Source: Acanthacorydalis orientalis
Taxonomy: Eukaryota; Arthropoda; Insecta; Megaloptera; Corydalidae
Assembly (NCBI GenBank): GCA_034766995.1
Contig: CM068325.1
Location: forward strand, 7,272,316-7,336,315
Length of the DNA stretch: 64,000 bases
Reading direction: 5' to 3'
The notes beneath the pieces are model-generated. The model was not told the origin of the DNA. It made no database searches and worked only from the letters and a program-made list of their open reading frames with translations. The translations under genes were made by a program, and so were the position numbers. Below are positions 1 through 11,269 of this stretch, piece after piece; the stretch's first letter is position 1, and each line of letters starts with the position of its first letter.

Positions 1-242
1 GGCACGGCGTTCCGAAGGAGGCTTATGGTCGCGTCTGTGCAGAAGATTTCTCACAGGCACCTTGGATTCCGTCGTCTGAATTTTCCGCATCTAGGATTTC
101 TGTTACGTCCGTTCTTTTGTTCGGCACGCTCTCCCGGAGGAGGCGTCCGGTCGCGTCTGTGCAGAAGATTTCTCACAGACACATTGGATCCCGTCGTCCG
201 AATTTTCCGCATCTAGGATTTCTGTTCCGTCCGTGCTCGTGT
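1..242. repeat. 122-bp minisatellite, left block
   Basis: About two units of a 122-bp tandem repeat. The marker TTCCGCATCTAGGATTT recurs at a 122-base step. The unit has no conserved single frame because 122 is not a multiple of three, so its open frames rotate along the array. It abuts the Myb module at 259-640. Confidence 0.9.
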
Positions 243-258
243 CCGGCACGACTCGTAC

Positions 259-640
259 CTCCTCAGTATCACACGCGCTTCTGCGTCTGACACACTGCGG
301 AATGGATGGCCTCTCGCCAGACTCAGAAGGATGTGATTCCTGAAGCGTGACCTGGCGCCCATCCACGTTCGCCGTAGATCCTGAAAAGTTACGAACGTCA
401 CGAGCCCGTCCGACTTTCGGCGAGCCGTGTAGACGATGAAATAATAACTCACGGTCTCGCGGAGGAGGTTCTGCCAGGCCCCTCTTCCCGTCAGACTGTA
501 CGGCCGGTTCTTCACATATTGAAGGATGCGGTCATCCTCCTCACTAGTGTAACGTAATCTAAAACACACGATTACTCCTCTTCCTTTCTCCACCGAATAT
601 TCCGCATCTAGGATTTCTGTTCCGTCCGTGCTCGTGTCCG
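259..640 (-). pseudogene. Rap1-type Myb module, partial gene copy
   Basis: Minus-strand copy of the two-exon Myb module found intact at 3307-3635. The first-half exon ends at 453 with donor GTGAGT. A 72-bp intron occupies 381-452 and ends TTTTCAG. The second-half exon is 259-380 and ends at a GTACGAG donor. The product keeps the signature of a Rap1/TERF2IP-type Myb fold: YTSEEDDRILQYV, a TG-W core (TGRGAWQNL), then RTWMGARSRFRNHIL. Upstream it reads directly, in frame, from a 122-bp minisatellite unit (TDGTEILDAEYSVEKGRG), so unit and module were once contiguous coding sequence. No start or downstream exons are visible before more minisatellite begins. It is most likely a fragment left by duplication; expression cannot be judged from sequence. 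Confidence 0.5.
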
Positions 641-1530
641 GCACGGCGTTCCGAAGGAGGCTTATGGTCGCGTCTGTGCAGAAGATTTCTCACAGACACC
701 TTGGATTCCGTCGTCTGAATTTTCCGCATCTAGGATTTCTGTTCCGTCCGTGCTTTTTTCCGGCACGGCGTTCCGAAGGAGGCTTATGGTCGCGTCTGTG
801 CAGAAGATTTCTCACAGACACCTTGGATTCCGTCGTCTGAATTTTCCGCATCTAGGATTTCTGTTCCGTCCGTTCTTTTGTCCGGCACGCTCTCCCGGAG
901 GAGGCGTCCGGTCGCGTCTGTGCAGAAGATTTCTCACAGACACCTTGGATTCCGTCGTCCGAATTTTCCGCATCTAGGATTTCTGTTCCGTCCGTGCACG
1001 TGTCCGGCACGGCGTTCCGAAGGAGGCTTATTGTCGCGTCTGTGCAGAAGATTTCTCACAGACTCCTTGGATCCCGTCGTCCGAATTTTCCGCATCTAGG
1101 ATTTCTGTTCCGTCCGTTCTTTTGTCCGGCACGCTCTCCCGGAGGAGGCGTCCGGTCGCGTCTGTGCAGAAGATTTCCCACAGACACCTTGGATACCGTC
1201 GTCCGAATTTTCCGCATCTAGGATTTCTGTTCCGTCCGTGCTCGTGTCCGGCACGCTCTCCCGGAGGAGGCGTCCGGTCGCGTCTGTGCAGAATATTTCC
1301 CATAGACACGTTGGATCCCGTCGTCCGAATTTTCCGCATCTAGGATTTTTGTACCGTCCGTGCTCGTGCCCGGCACGCTCTCCCGGAGGAGGCGTCCGGT
1401 CGCGTCTGTGCAGAAGATTTCTCACAGACACCTTGGATCCCGTCGTCCGAATTTTCCGCATCTAGGATTTCTGTTCCGTCCGTCCTCGTGTCCGGCACGT
1501 CCTCCCGGAGGAGGCGTCCGGTCTGCGTCT
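596..1530. repeat. 122-bp minisatellite, main block
   Basis: Seven to eight head-to-tail units at a constant 122-base step (markers near 600, 722, 843, 967, 1089, 1211, 1333, 1455). Two unit subtypes alternate irregularly. One reads GGCACGGCGTTCCGAAGGAG and the other GGCACGCTCTCCCGGAGGAG at the same position. On the minus strand each unit encodes the acidic string TEILDAENSDDGIQ in one of the three frames. Confidence 0.93.
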
Positions 1531-1730
1531 GTGCATAACATTTCGGCAAAATGCGAAATGCGTCGTCTCTGCGACACGTGTCGCCGCTCGTGCTCTACAA
1601 GCCATACATTTTCACATATTAAAAAAAAAGAAAGAAGGGAAGAAACGGAGACACGTACGTTCACGAAACGGCAAAACGGCTTTGTCCTTCGCTCGTGCTT
1701 GGCGGGCGACGTCGGCCGGAGCGCTGCGGC
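1531..1730. other. spacer after minisatellite
   Basis: Last degenerate minisatellite unit followed by a short A-rich tract near 1621. It contains the 3' flank of the Myb gene that ends at 1731. No gene seen. Confidence 0.5.
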
Positions 1731-3635
1731 CTAACGTTGATATTTAGGGAATCTCCTGCAACGACAGAGACGGGCGTCAACGTCGGTTCGCTTCCGCGGA
1801 CGGACTTCCATTCTCGACGCGGCGACGACGTCCGCCTCCGCAGGACGGGCCGTTCGTCGCGCGCGTAGAACGGAGATCCGTTCGCCGAAACGTGCTCGGA
1901 CGATACGATACCTCCGCAGCAGACATCTACTGGCCGCCGAGATGTCGTATTGGTCGAGGTTCCGTAAGATGTAATTTCGGAACCTCAACCTCATACTCTC
2001 GGCGGTGCGACCTGAAACGAATAGAAACGTCAGTTTTAAACTCGGCCCGCCAGCCGTCCGAACGCGGATCGGACGACGCGCACGAACAATACGTACCGAT
2101 CCGGCCATCAGTCACCAGCTCCATCCAAAACGTGTTGGTTTGGATGGCCGGATCGCCGGAGGAGATCCGCCGCAGCGCATGGTCGAGGAGGAGGCGGTCC
2201 TCGGCCTCCGTGTACCTTCACGATGAAAACAAAAGCAAAACAGGTCCGCGTTAATCGTGACCGAACGTTCGGATCGAACGACTCAAACACGCACCTGATG
2301 CCTTGCTTCCGCAATTTTTTCAACCTGGGGACGACGGGTGGTTCTGGAAACGAGGAAAGCGCACACGTTTAGTGACCGAGACGATCGGAGTTACGAATAG
2401 ATATGAGAGCGAAAGCCGACGGCGTTTCGCGCGCACGTACCTCTCGGGAGCGCAGGGACGGGCTCCGCGACGGGCTCGTCCGCAGAGCTGGACTCCGACG
2501 TGACTGTTCGCTTCGAGGGGCCCAACCACGCCTCGTCCTCAGAAGGGCCGGGCCGCGCCACGGGAGGTCAGTCTCTCGACGTGCCGGGTTGGGGCTCATC
2601 GGGCCTAGTATCTGAAACAGTAGGATTCGTTCGATCTCGTCCGGCATGTTTGTCTCGTACCTTCGAATTACCGTATCTCGGCTGATACTGAGGCATGGTG
2701 CTCCTGACGAACCCCGCACCGGCGACGTCGCCGTCGCTGCTACCTGAAACGAAATCGTACAGTTCACGCGAGTGTCGTTAAGGCACGACGCTCGAGCGAT
2801 CCTCTCACCGTCCGACGCGCTCCCGCTCGTCTTGCGGTCGGAGCCACGGAACGCTACGTCGAGCGGACCGTAGCTCACGACGCGCTCGTCGTCCCCGGTC
2901 GCGGACACCAGGACATCACGGCTCGATGGCACCGCCATCCCCTCGTCGGCCGACGTCGAGACCGGGATCGCCGCCGTCGGGATCTCGCCGGGATCTTCGG
3001 TCCTGTCGTCGTCGGTGGTTCCCGGCGCGAGGATCTCGACGACGCGATCCACGGTCTCCTCTGGCAGGATCTCCCGTTCGACCAATCCCGGTATGACGTC
3101 CCGGAAGAGGAGTCTGATCGCCTCTCTCCGGGACGCCGCAGCGCTGCTAGTGGTGGTGCTGCTGCTGCCGCCGCCGCCTGCCGGCTGCTGCGGCGGCGGG
3201 GATGAGCCCATGTACCTGCAAAAACGGCACTTCGATAAATCTTCCTCGTCGGCATCGCACGCAATCGCAACACCGTATCTCAGGTCGACATCCGCACGAC
3301 ACGTACCTCCTCAGGATCGCATGCGCCTCCGCGTCTGGCATGTTGCGGAATTGTTGTCTTCTTGCCAAACGCGAAAGGATGCGATTCCTGAAGCGCGACA
3401 TGGCGCCCATCCACGTTCGCCGGAGATCCTGAAAAGTTACGAACGTCACGTGCCCGTCCGACCTTCGGCGAGCCGTGTTGACGGTGAAATAATAACTCAC
3501 GGTCTCGCGGACGAGGTCCTCCCAGGCCCTTCTTCCCGTTAGGATGAAGGGCCGGTTCCTGACGTACTCGAGGATCCGTTCGTCCTCCTTGCTGGTATAT
3601 AGTAATCGCTGGACTCCTCGCTCGTATATAATAAT
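1731..3635 (-). CDS. multi-exon gene with two Rap1-type Myb modules
   Basis: Predicted spliced gene read right to left. Exons with consensus borders are 3501-3635, 3307-3428, 2809-3215, 2661-2743, 2441-2611, 2097-2215, 1912-2011 and 1731-1755. Phases match at every join except 2441/2215, where an exon or border is probably missed. Exons 1 and 2 form Myb A (YTSKEDERILEYV, TGRRAWEDL, RTWMGAMSRFRNRIL). Exon 3 is a low-complexity Gly/Ser/Thr segment followed by an acidic linker (LLFRDVIPGLVEREILPEE). Exons 6 and 7 form a diverged Myb B (YTEAEDRLLLDHALRRI, then SMRLRFRNYILRNL). The last exon ends RFPKYQR-stop. Rap1-type Myb domains belong to telomere- or chromatin-associated proteins, so a nuclear role is inferred. 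No BRCT or RCT domain is visible. The 5' end enters the 122-bp minisatellite and no start codon can be fixed. Confidence 0.5.
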
Positions 3636-3654
3636 CTGCACGGACACACGCGTC

Positions 3655-3895
3655 CGTGCGGAAGATTTCTCACAGACACCTGGATTCCGTCGTCCGAATT
3701 TTCCGCATCTAGGATTTCTGTTCCGTCCGTGCTCGTGTCCGGCACGCTCTCCCGGAGGAGGCGTCCGGTCGCGTCTGTGCAGAAGATTTCTCACGGACAC
3801 CTTGGATCCCGTCTTCCGAATTTTCCGCATCTAGGATTTCTGTTCCGTCCGTGCTTATCTCCGGCACGGCGTTCCGAAGGAGGCTCATTGTCGCA
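3655..3895. repeat. 122-bp minisatellite, right block
   Basis: Two units of the same 122-bp family upstream (minus-strand sense) of the Myb gene. On the minus strand a unit reads through into the first Myb exon region, with CAG at 3636-3640 as likely acceptor. Confidence 0.85.
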
Positions 3896-4099
3896 ACAAG
3901 AACACATCTTCGCAATGAAAGAGAGACGGAAGACTACACACGCTTGTAGAGCGTATATAGGTCTTTCATTCGGAAACGTACGAGCGCTGTTCGATGCGTT
4001 CATTTGCTGTCTAAAATATACGAAGCGCGCTATTGTGTCAGTGTTTATCTTGTATAGACACTACGCAGTTGTTGGAAAGAATTACGAGAACTCTTGCAC

Positions 4100-4885
4100 T
4101 TGTTTTGAGTGAGTTACCGCTCATTCGTTGCTTCTTCTGCTCACTCGAGGTACCTCATCTGTTCTGACTCACAATCTGCACTTTCTGCCATCCGCAGAAT
4201 GTATCCGATGGATAATCTCGTTCAAGAGATACACAAGTGCTTGACTGGTATCGTCTCGTGCGGTAAATCTATCGTCTTTTGCTGGGTGCCCGGCCACGCT
4301 GGCGTGGCAGGCAACGAGAGAGCCGATGCAGCGGCCCGTCACGCGTCCAATCTTGCCCTCACGGACGTTCCGGCTGTTCAAGTCACCGACTTGAAACAGC
4401 ATTTCAAGCGTCATGTCGTCGACGCTTGGCAGCGGGACTGGGTGACGGTAACCGCTAACAAGTTACGAAGCCTCAAGGACTCGGTACGTGTCTGGAAGAC
4501 GTCCGTCCGACCGAACCGAAGAGAACAAGTCGTTCTCACGAGGCTTCGCATAGGGCACACCAGACTAACTCACTCTTTTATCCTGAACAAGGAGGGCCAG
4601 CCGATGTGTGACACGTGTGGCACCGCTCTGACGGTGTCACACCTTTTAACACGATGCGATCGTTATGCGAGGATTAGGAATAATCTGGGTTTGTCGGGGG
4701 ACATCTCCATAATTTTAGGGGACGACAACGATGCCGCAGATCGCATTTTAACTTTCGTAAAGCAAACTGGACTTTTTAGCATGATTTAGTGTTCTTCCCA
4801 ATCTTGATATATTTTAACATGTTGTGTCGTCAAACATGTTAGGCCATTGGGCTTATTTTAAAGTGTTTTTTTACACAAAAAAAAA
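4100..4885 (+). pseudogene. LINE 3' end: RNase H domain, 5'-truncated
   Basis: A 3' remnant of a non-LTR retrotransposon of the jockey/I/R1 type. The open frame to 4789 carries the RNase H signatures ICSDSQSAL and WVPGHAGVAGNERAD. It ends with the Cys/His motif CDTCGTALTVSHLLTRC usual at the C-terminus of such polyproteins. Reverse transcriptase and endonuclease are absent, as expected of a 5'-truncated LINE insertion. The frame itself is intact to its stop. The 3' UTR ends in an A-run at 4877-4885, taken as the element end. No target-site duplication could be identified with confidence. Confidence 0.8.
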
Positions 4886-5047
4886 CCCTGTGAATCCTAA
4901 TATCAGATCACAGTATTTTAAATGTCTTACCGTCCTCAAGAGTTCATCTCTTTTATTATATTTATACGTATTGTCGAATCAAGATTAGGTATTTTTACAG
5001 TCCAGTTCATTCCATGTGTTTTGTTTTATCTTTATCTCTCATTGAGA

Positions 5048-5215
5048 GAAATATTGCTTTAATGAAATATTCTTAAGCGTTTGGCACACATACATTAGCG
5101 TTTCGAATTAAGGGGTGATTCGAATGCAAGTGCGCAAACGGGGTGTGTTTTTAATTTATAATTTGTGTTCGGGCGCTAACGACCTCTGTTGTCGATGCGC
5201 CCTTAACCCCCAAAA
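5048..5215 (+). repeat. dispersed repeat, copy 1
   Basis: About 165 bp closely matching 19649-19812, including the shared string GCGTTTGGCACACATACATT. It is non-coding. It lies shortly after the LINE tail, while the other copy abuts a retroelement gag-like fragment, so it may be a retroelement UTR piece. Confidence 0.7.
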
Positions 5216-6600
5216 ATCATATCAACCAATCGATCTGCACCCTTTAGTCGATCGGGGGCTATTAATCATTCTAAGTAAGCTAATTTAGACGATTAGGTTG
5301 AGGCGTGTTATTGTCTATTTACGATAGTTGTATATTATTCAAACGGCCACAAAAATCTATATCATTTAGTATCACCGAAGTACTTTCGTGACTCGATCTG
5401 CATCCTTAATTAGTCGATTTGGTGATCCTAATCAGACCAGTTAATCTAATTTAGGCGAATACGATTAAACTATGACATGTTCTTGTCCATTTATGACCGA
5501 ATTATAGACTTTTGTGGCCGTTCGAATAATGTAAAGCAGTTTGAATCAACAAAGTATATTTGTCTCCGTTTACACCCTGTATTACTCAATTTGGCTTTAT
5601 TTATCAGATTAATTAAGCTACTTTAAGCTATTACCAATAGACTGAGACCTGTTTCTGCACGTATATGACCGAATTGTTGATGTTTGTGGCCGTCTGAATA
5701 ATATACAGCAAAGTAAATTCGTGGCGAGATCTGCACCCTCAATTAGTCGATTTTGTGATCTTAATCAGACCAGTTAATCTAATTTAGGTGAATACGATTA
5801 GAGTGAGGCATGTTCTTGTCCATTTATGACCGAATTATAGATTGTTGTGGTCGTTCGAATAGTGTGCAGCAGTTTGAATCAACAAAGTACTGGCACACAA
5901 GTACTGGTACAAGGATTTGGCTTTATTTATCAGATTAATTTAGCTACTTTAAGCTATTACGAATAGACTGAGACCTGTTTCTGCACATATATGATCGAAT
6001 TGTAGATTTTTGTGGTCGTCTGAATAATATACAGCAAAGTACATTCGTGGCGAGATCTGCACCCCCAATTAGTCGATTGGGGGGATTACTTAGCACACTA
6101 ATTAAATTACTTAAGAGTGTTAGGCGCAGACTGAGTCCAATTTATGTCTAAATAAGACCGAATTATCTACATTAGAGACCGTATGAATAAAATACAACAG
6201 TTGGAATCAACAGAATGCATTCTAGACTTTACCTACACGTTTAATTATTCGATTTGTCGCTAGTCAGCATTTAATTAAATTACTAAAGATTGTCGGGCCT
6301 TGACTGATACCTATTTCTGCTAATATACGATCGAATTATCGATATTTGTACCAGTCTGGTTAAAATCCAACAGTTGTAATCACCAACGTGATCTCGTGGC
6401 TCGACCTGCTCCCTCAATTAGTCGACTTGACACTGTTTATCCGTCTAATTAACCCAATTCAGACTATCGCGAGTAGACTGCGCCCTGTTCCTGAGCGGAT
6501 TATAGATGTGTGTGGCCGTTTGATTAATATACAGCAGTTAGAATCAACAAAGTATATTCGTGGCTCGATCTACACCCTTCAAAATCAACCTTTCAATTTT
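5190..6600. repeat. ~167-bp satellite with dimeric higher-order unit
   Basis: Eight to nine diverged monomers of about 160-180 bp, each carrying a version of CGATCTGCACCCTCAATTAG and of GCAGTTTGAATCAACAAAGT. The block 5395-5727 closely repeats as 5728-6058, giving a two-monomer higher-order unit of about 333 bp. A further decayed monomer is visible near 6910-6975. No coding potential. Confidence 0.8.
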
Positions 6601-6639
6601 CGGTGGTTCTATTTTTATTTTATTTACTCCTAGTTGTAC

Positions 6640-7205
6640 TTATTTGTGTGATATAAGATATTCAGTGTAATGTTAAGAGTTCACTGTACTGAGTAGTTTA
6701 CTGCACGCAGGTTTCGCTATATCGCGACTTTATTGTATGTATATATATATATATATATGTATGTATATGTACTTGAAGAGTGAAGAATTCTCAAAATTTG
6801 TTTCATAATTAGCGAGCTCTAAAACGCAGCCTAGCACCCCATTTAAATCGAGGCACATTTCTTCCCATTTCGTCAGATATTATCATTTTTTATGACCGGC
6901 TGAATATCATAAAACACCTATAATTTACAAAGTATACAATTCCGGCTCGATCTGTGCCCCTAATCCATTTCATTTTTATCCAATCGGCAAACTCTGGAAT
7001 GTTTCTGAACACCTCCACCGCACATCCATGCACATTCTAGATTGTATTATTTGAAATGACATTGTTACAGTGGACCAAGTCATATATTTTGCTTAATTTC
7101 GTAACACCACTGGTTTACATATTTGACTTTTTTTAAAAAAAATTAAATCGAACGTATTCATCTTGCCAAATGAAATATATCGATATTTTAATACACTAGG
7201 CGAAG

Positions 7206-7273
<68 letters not shown>

Positions 7274-7576
7274 TCTTAATAAATTTTTGCAAGTGAGAAA
7301 GTGAACTAAATCGGAATTGACCATACCAACGGTGCTCTTTACAACACTTCTCTGATTTGACATGTTTTAAAAATGTGTTTTATGTTCTTTTTAATGCGAT
7401 TTTATAATTTTATTAAAATCAACTTCAGGATTCGGGTCGCGGGACGCATTCTTGATTCCTTGACCGTGTATTTAACACCACCGATTTGCGTAATTGACTT
7501 TTTTTAATTTACATTGAACGTGTTCATCTTGACAAATGCAATCATGTCGATATTTCAATACACTGTACGAAATAGA

Positions 7577-7610
<34 letters not shown>
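6640..7610. other. AT-rich spacer with two direct repeats
   Basis: Non-coding. Two direct ~85-bp repeats (about 7105-7207 and 7478-7578) share TCGATATTTYAATACACT-like sequence, and each leads into a long (TA)n array (7208-7270 and 7580-7614). No gene seen. Confidence 0.6.
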
Positions 7611-7613
<3 letters not shown>

Positions 7614-7616
<3 letters not shown>

Positions 7617-8822
7617 GTATAGTTCCAGAACAATCATCCCACTGGATAAACCCTTCCGGGATTTAACCCTCCGTCAATAAGCCCCCCCTCCCGCCTCCCG
7701 GACAATAACACATATGTAAAGATCCAACCGTGAGTTATACGACAGCTACAGGATGCAGACAACATTCTTCCTCTGATAATTAGTATTTTCCTAATTATTA
7801 ATTGTATCCTTGTGTGATTTGTAACGACACTAAGTAAAAACGTGTCGACTCACCAAATTGATTGTAGACAAGCGGTAAAAAAATGAATAAGTCAGTCCTA
7901 AACATAAACCTGTGCGAGCAGTTGTTGTGACTCGTATCGTCGAGTCGAAATTAGCTTTTTAAAAAGCTGTTACGACAAGCTCGGCACATAATTCAGGCGT
8001 TAACCGCTCGTATAACAATAAACTGTTAGAAAAAGTTTTCTTGGGACGACAACCAATGGATAGAAAAATCTGTTATAATGGTTACGTATTTTGAAATCAT
8101 ATTACTGACATGATAATTCCAGTGAATAAAATTAATTACTATACCAGAAAATCAAAGGTATGATGGAAAATCCCTGCCTTTATTCAAAAGGGTCAGTGGT
8201 AGGTATCATTGCGTGTTTAATAATATTAGACTACATTTCCTGTAAGAGATTTCAATTTTTTAAATGAATCGATTTTCTCTCTGTCTATACTAAAATGTGT
8301 ACATTAGGTTTCAGTATAATTCTACATAATAATAATTTAGAACTACATTTCCTGTTAGAGTGCAATATTTCAAAAGTAATTAATTTTTATCTCACTCTCT
8401 CTATCTCAAAATGTGTATATTGGGCGTTTGTAAATTTCTAAATAATAATATAGTACTACATTTTCTGTTAGTTTTCAATATTTTAAAAGTGATTAGTTTT
8501 CTCTCTGTCTATCTCAAAACGTGCATATTAGGTGTAAGTGTAATTTTAGATTTGTATCCACATTTTGTGGTCGAACAATTTTTATTTTAAACTTTTATTT
8601 TGACAGATTTACTTTAAAATATTTATTTTGTCAAATAAGTGTCTGTATTCATTGTTTGTTGTATCAATGAATTTTTTTTATAAAGAATTTTTATTTTTAT
8701 ACGTGGGTAAATTTCCAAGGGCAGGTTACACGGTGGTTATTGCCCGGGGGGTTACTGACTGAGTGTTAAGGTCCGGGAGGGTTTTGTCGAGGAGGAAACT
8801 GTCCTGTTATGATACATACACA

Positions 8823-8826
<4 letters not shown>
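7614..8826. mobile_element. putative non-autonomous element with ~90-bp inverted ends
   Basis: The left end (about 7616-7715) resembles the inverted complement of the right end (about 8730-8815). Both carry a CCCTTCCGGG/CCCGGGAGGG-like core and a C/G-run beside AATAAC. Both ends abut (TA)n arrays. Inside, 8230-8560 holds three ~112-bp tandem units beginning CTACATTTCCTGT. No ORF. Ends are diverged (roughly two-thirds identical by eye), so limits are approximate. Confidence 0.45.

Positions 8827-8862
<36 letters not shown>
8826..8862. repeat. (TA)n microsatellite
   Basis: Pure TA array. The irritans-type mariner at 8863 inserted at its right edge. Confidence 0.9.
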
Positions 8863-8863
<1 letters not shown>

Positions 8864-9770
8864 CAGGTGGGCTGAAAAGTTCGTAGGCTTGCATAGAAAA
8901 AATTTTTTTTTTGATAGAATTTGATTTTATTATTCAATATAGTTCCCTTAGAGGGCGATACAACGATTATAGCGGTCATACAATTTTTCGATACCATTTT
9001 TATAATACGATTTGCCTTTAGCCTCAAAATAGGCTTCAGTTTCGGCGATTACCTCTTCATCGGAGCAAAATTTCCGTCCAGCGAGCATCGTCTTGAGGTC
9101 TGAGAACAGAAAAAAGTCGCTGGGGGCCAGATCTGGAGAGTACGGTGGATGCGGAAGCAATTCGAAGCCCAATTCTTGCAATTTCGCCATCGATTTCATT
9201 GATTGTTTTTGGTCGATTGTGAGCTCGCGCGGCACCCACTTTGAACAGAGCTTTCGCATATCCAAATATTCATGCACGATATGACCAACACGTTCCCTTG
9301 ATATCTTTAGGGTCTCAGCTATCTCAATCAACTTCACTTTACGGTTATCAAACATTATTTTGTGGACTTTTTTGATGTTTTCGTCGGTAACAGCCTCTTT
9401 GGGGCGTCCACTGCGTGCATCGTCCTCGGTGCTCATTTCGCCTCGTTTAAATTTAGCAAACCGCTTCTCTACGGTTGATTTTCCTGGTGCAGAGTCCGAA
9501 TAATGTTTATTAAGCCAAGCCTTGGTTTCAACAGTATTTTTTTTCGCCAAAAAGCAATGCTTTATTAACACACGAAATTCCTTTTTATCCATTTTTTCAA
9601 GGTAATAAAAGTTCTTTCACTAAAAATGCTATAACTCAGATACTAATAGTGCAACAGCTGTCAAATTTATACACGCGTCTTTTGAAGGTTAGGGCTAACT
9701 AAAAATCATATGGATTTGATACTAGTAGCGCCATCTATGTGTCAGCCTACGAACTTTTCAGCCCACCTGT
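8863..9770 (-). mobile_element. irritans-type mariner, internally deleted, copy I
   Basis: 908 bp bounded by 27-bp terminal inverted repeats starting ACAGGTGGGCTGAAAAGTTC. A TA target flanks the left end; the right flank reads TTTTA instead of TA. It is inverted relative to copy II at 16334-17239. It is shorter than the ~1.3 kb of a full irritans-type mariner because of an internal deletion. Confidence 0.93.
8948..9592 (-). pseudogene. truncated mariner transposase (irritans type), copy I
   Basis: 214-residue frame. The N-terminus is that of Himar1-like transposases (MDKKEFRVLIKHCF, FAKFKRGEMSTEDDARSG). It has the paired helix-turn-helix region, then QKQ joined directly to SMKSMAKLQELG. About 134 residues are missing against the ~348 usual for the family, taking away the first two catalytic aspartates. 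Only the third (YSPDLAPSDFFLF) remains. A stop replaces a Glu codon near the C-terminus. It cannot encode an active enzyme but could still bind its repeats. Confidence 0.9.
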
Positions 9771-9912
9771 TTTATATATATATATATATATATATAGGGT
9801 CGTTAATTTAAACAGCTGAATAGATAAAGGATATAAATTATATTTCACACAAAAACAATACAATTAACAGTATAAAAAAATGCTCGTCGTCATAATCGTC
9901 TTCGTCATTCGT

Positions 9913-11085
9913 CTAACTCTCGAATGCCAAGTGATCGGATGACGCTGTTCCGCTTCCGTCACTTCCCTCTCCTCTGTCCACTGTATCTTTCAACCCTACA
10001 TTCGGCCTTTCCTGATGATCATCCGCCTCGGATGATACATCAGTATCCGACGTCGAACTGATATCACCCCATAACTTCATGTTGTCTACGCTGGTGGTCG
10101 TCTTCATGGGACCCTTATACAATAGCCCATCTACATAGTCCACATACTCTTGATTTTCTACGATCTTCATTACAGCTTTGAGTTTTTTGTCTTGTCGCTG
10201 TGCTGCTCTTAATCCAGCTATCAGTCCATCTTCGACGTTCATCACGATCGGGTTGCGGCTTAATTCATCGGTGTGTGCTATTCGCGTTCCTGGTCGATGC
10301 TCAATCTCATAGTCGAATTCGCTTAATAATAAAACCCATCTTGCTACGCGCGCTGTCAAGTCTTCTTTAATCATAGTTAGTTGAAAAGCAATGCAGTCTG
10401 TGACTGTTTCAGATTTCATCCCTAAGAGATAAACACGAAATTTCTTCAGTGACTCAATCACCGCTAATATTTCTAGTTCGTAACTTGAGTAATTCTGTTC
10501 TGCACTGGTAGTTTTCCTAATAGTATAATATGCCGGATGTAACTTTTGATCAGGACCTCGCTGCAACAGTATCGCACCGTATCCAAATTCGGAGGCATCA
10601 GTGTGCAGCTCATTTTCGACACTGTATTGGTAAATAGACAATACAGGTTTCTCAGTTAAAATTTCCTTCAGCGTCTTGAAAGCGAATCTTTGTTCGTCGT
10701 GAAATATAAACGTATTTTCTTTTCGCAATAGATCAATTAGTGGCCTCGCTATTGACGCATAATTTCGTATAAACTTCCTGAAGTACCCAGTCAATCCCGA
10801 AAAACTTTGCACCTGTTTGATGTTTGCAGATTCTGGAAATTTTACCACGGCCATAGTCTTCAGGCGCGACGGCATTATTTTTCCACACCTTACCCGACGG
10901 CCCAGGTATTCAACTGTAGTTTTCAAAAATCGACATTTTTTCCATTCAAGTCTTAGGTTGTGAGGCTCGGCTTGCCGCAGTACTAGTTCTAACCTCTGAA
11001 TAGCCTCTTCTACACTCACAGCAGTGATTATAAAGTCGTCTATGTATGTCAATACGATACCACTTCTAATTTCATTATAGGACAC
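9913..11085 (-). pseudogene. Gypsy pol: RT C-terminal half and RNase H
   Basis: 390-residue frame starting inside reverse transcriptase. The catalytic box is LTYIDDFII, followed by the connection domain (FSGLTGYFRKFIRNYASIA) and RNase H (TDASEFGYGAILLQ, YSSYELEILAVIESLK). After NPIVMNVEDG and a short LLYKG stretch the sequence jumps to an acidic tail. It then runs into the 3' terminal repeat, so the zinc-binding and integrase domains have been deleted. It is separated by frameshifts (11086-11270) from the RT N-terminus encoded upstream. Confidence 0.88.
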
Positions 11086-11269
11086 GGCGTTGATATACCG
11101 CTGGAAGATTGTTGGCGAGTTGCAAGACCAAACGGCGACTTCAAAAATCCGTACCGGGATGTTGTTGTCGCAAACGAAGTGTATTTTCTGCTATATTCCG
11201 TTGTCGCGACATGGAAAAATCCGTTTCTCCAAGTCGAACGTATTAAAGAGATGTGCTCCTTGTAATTTG

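Noticed and set aside
628..1465. Chain of 70-120-codon plus- and minus-strand frames
   Set aside because: They are rotations of the 122-bp minisatellite through three frames, not genes; only the part contiguous with a Myb module is kept.
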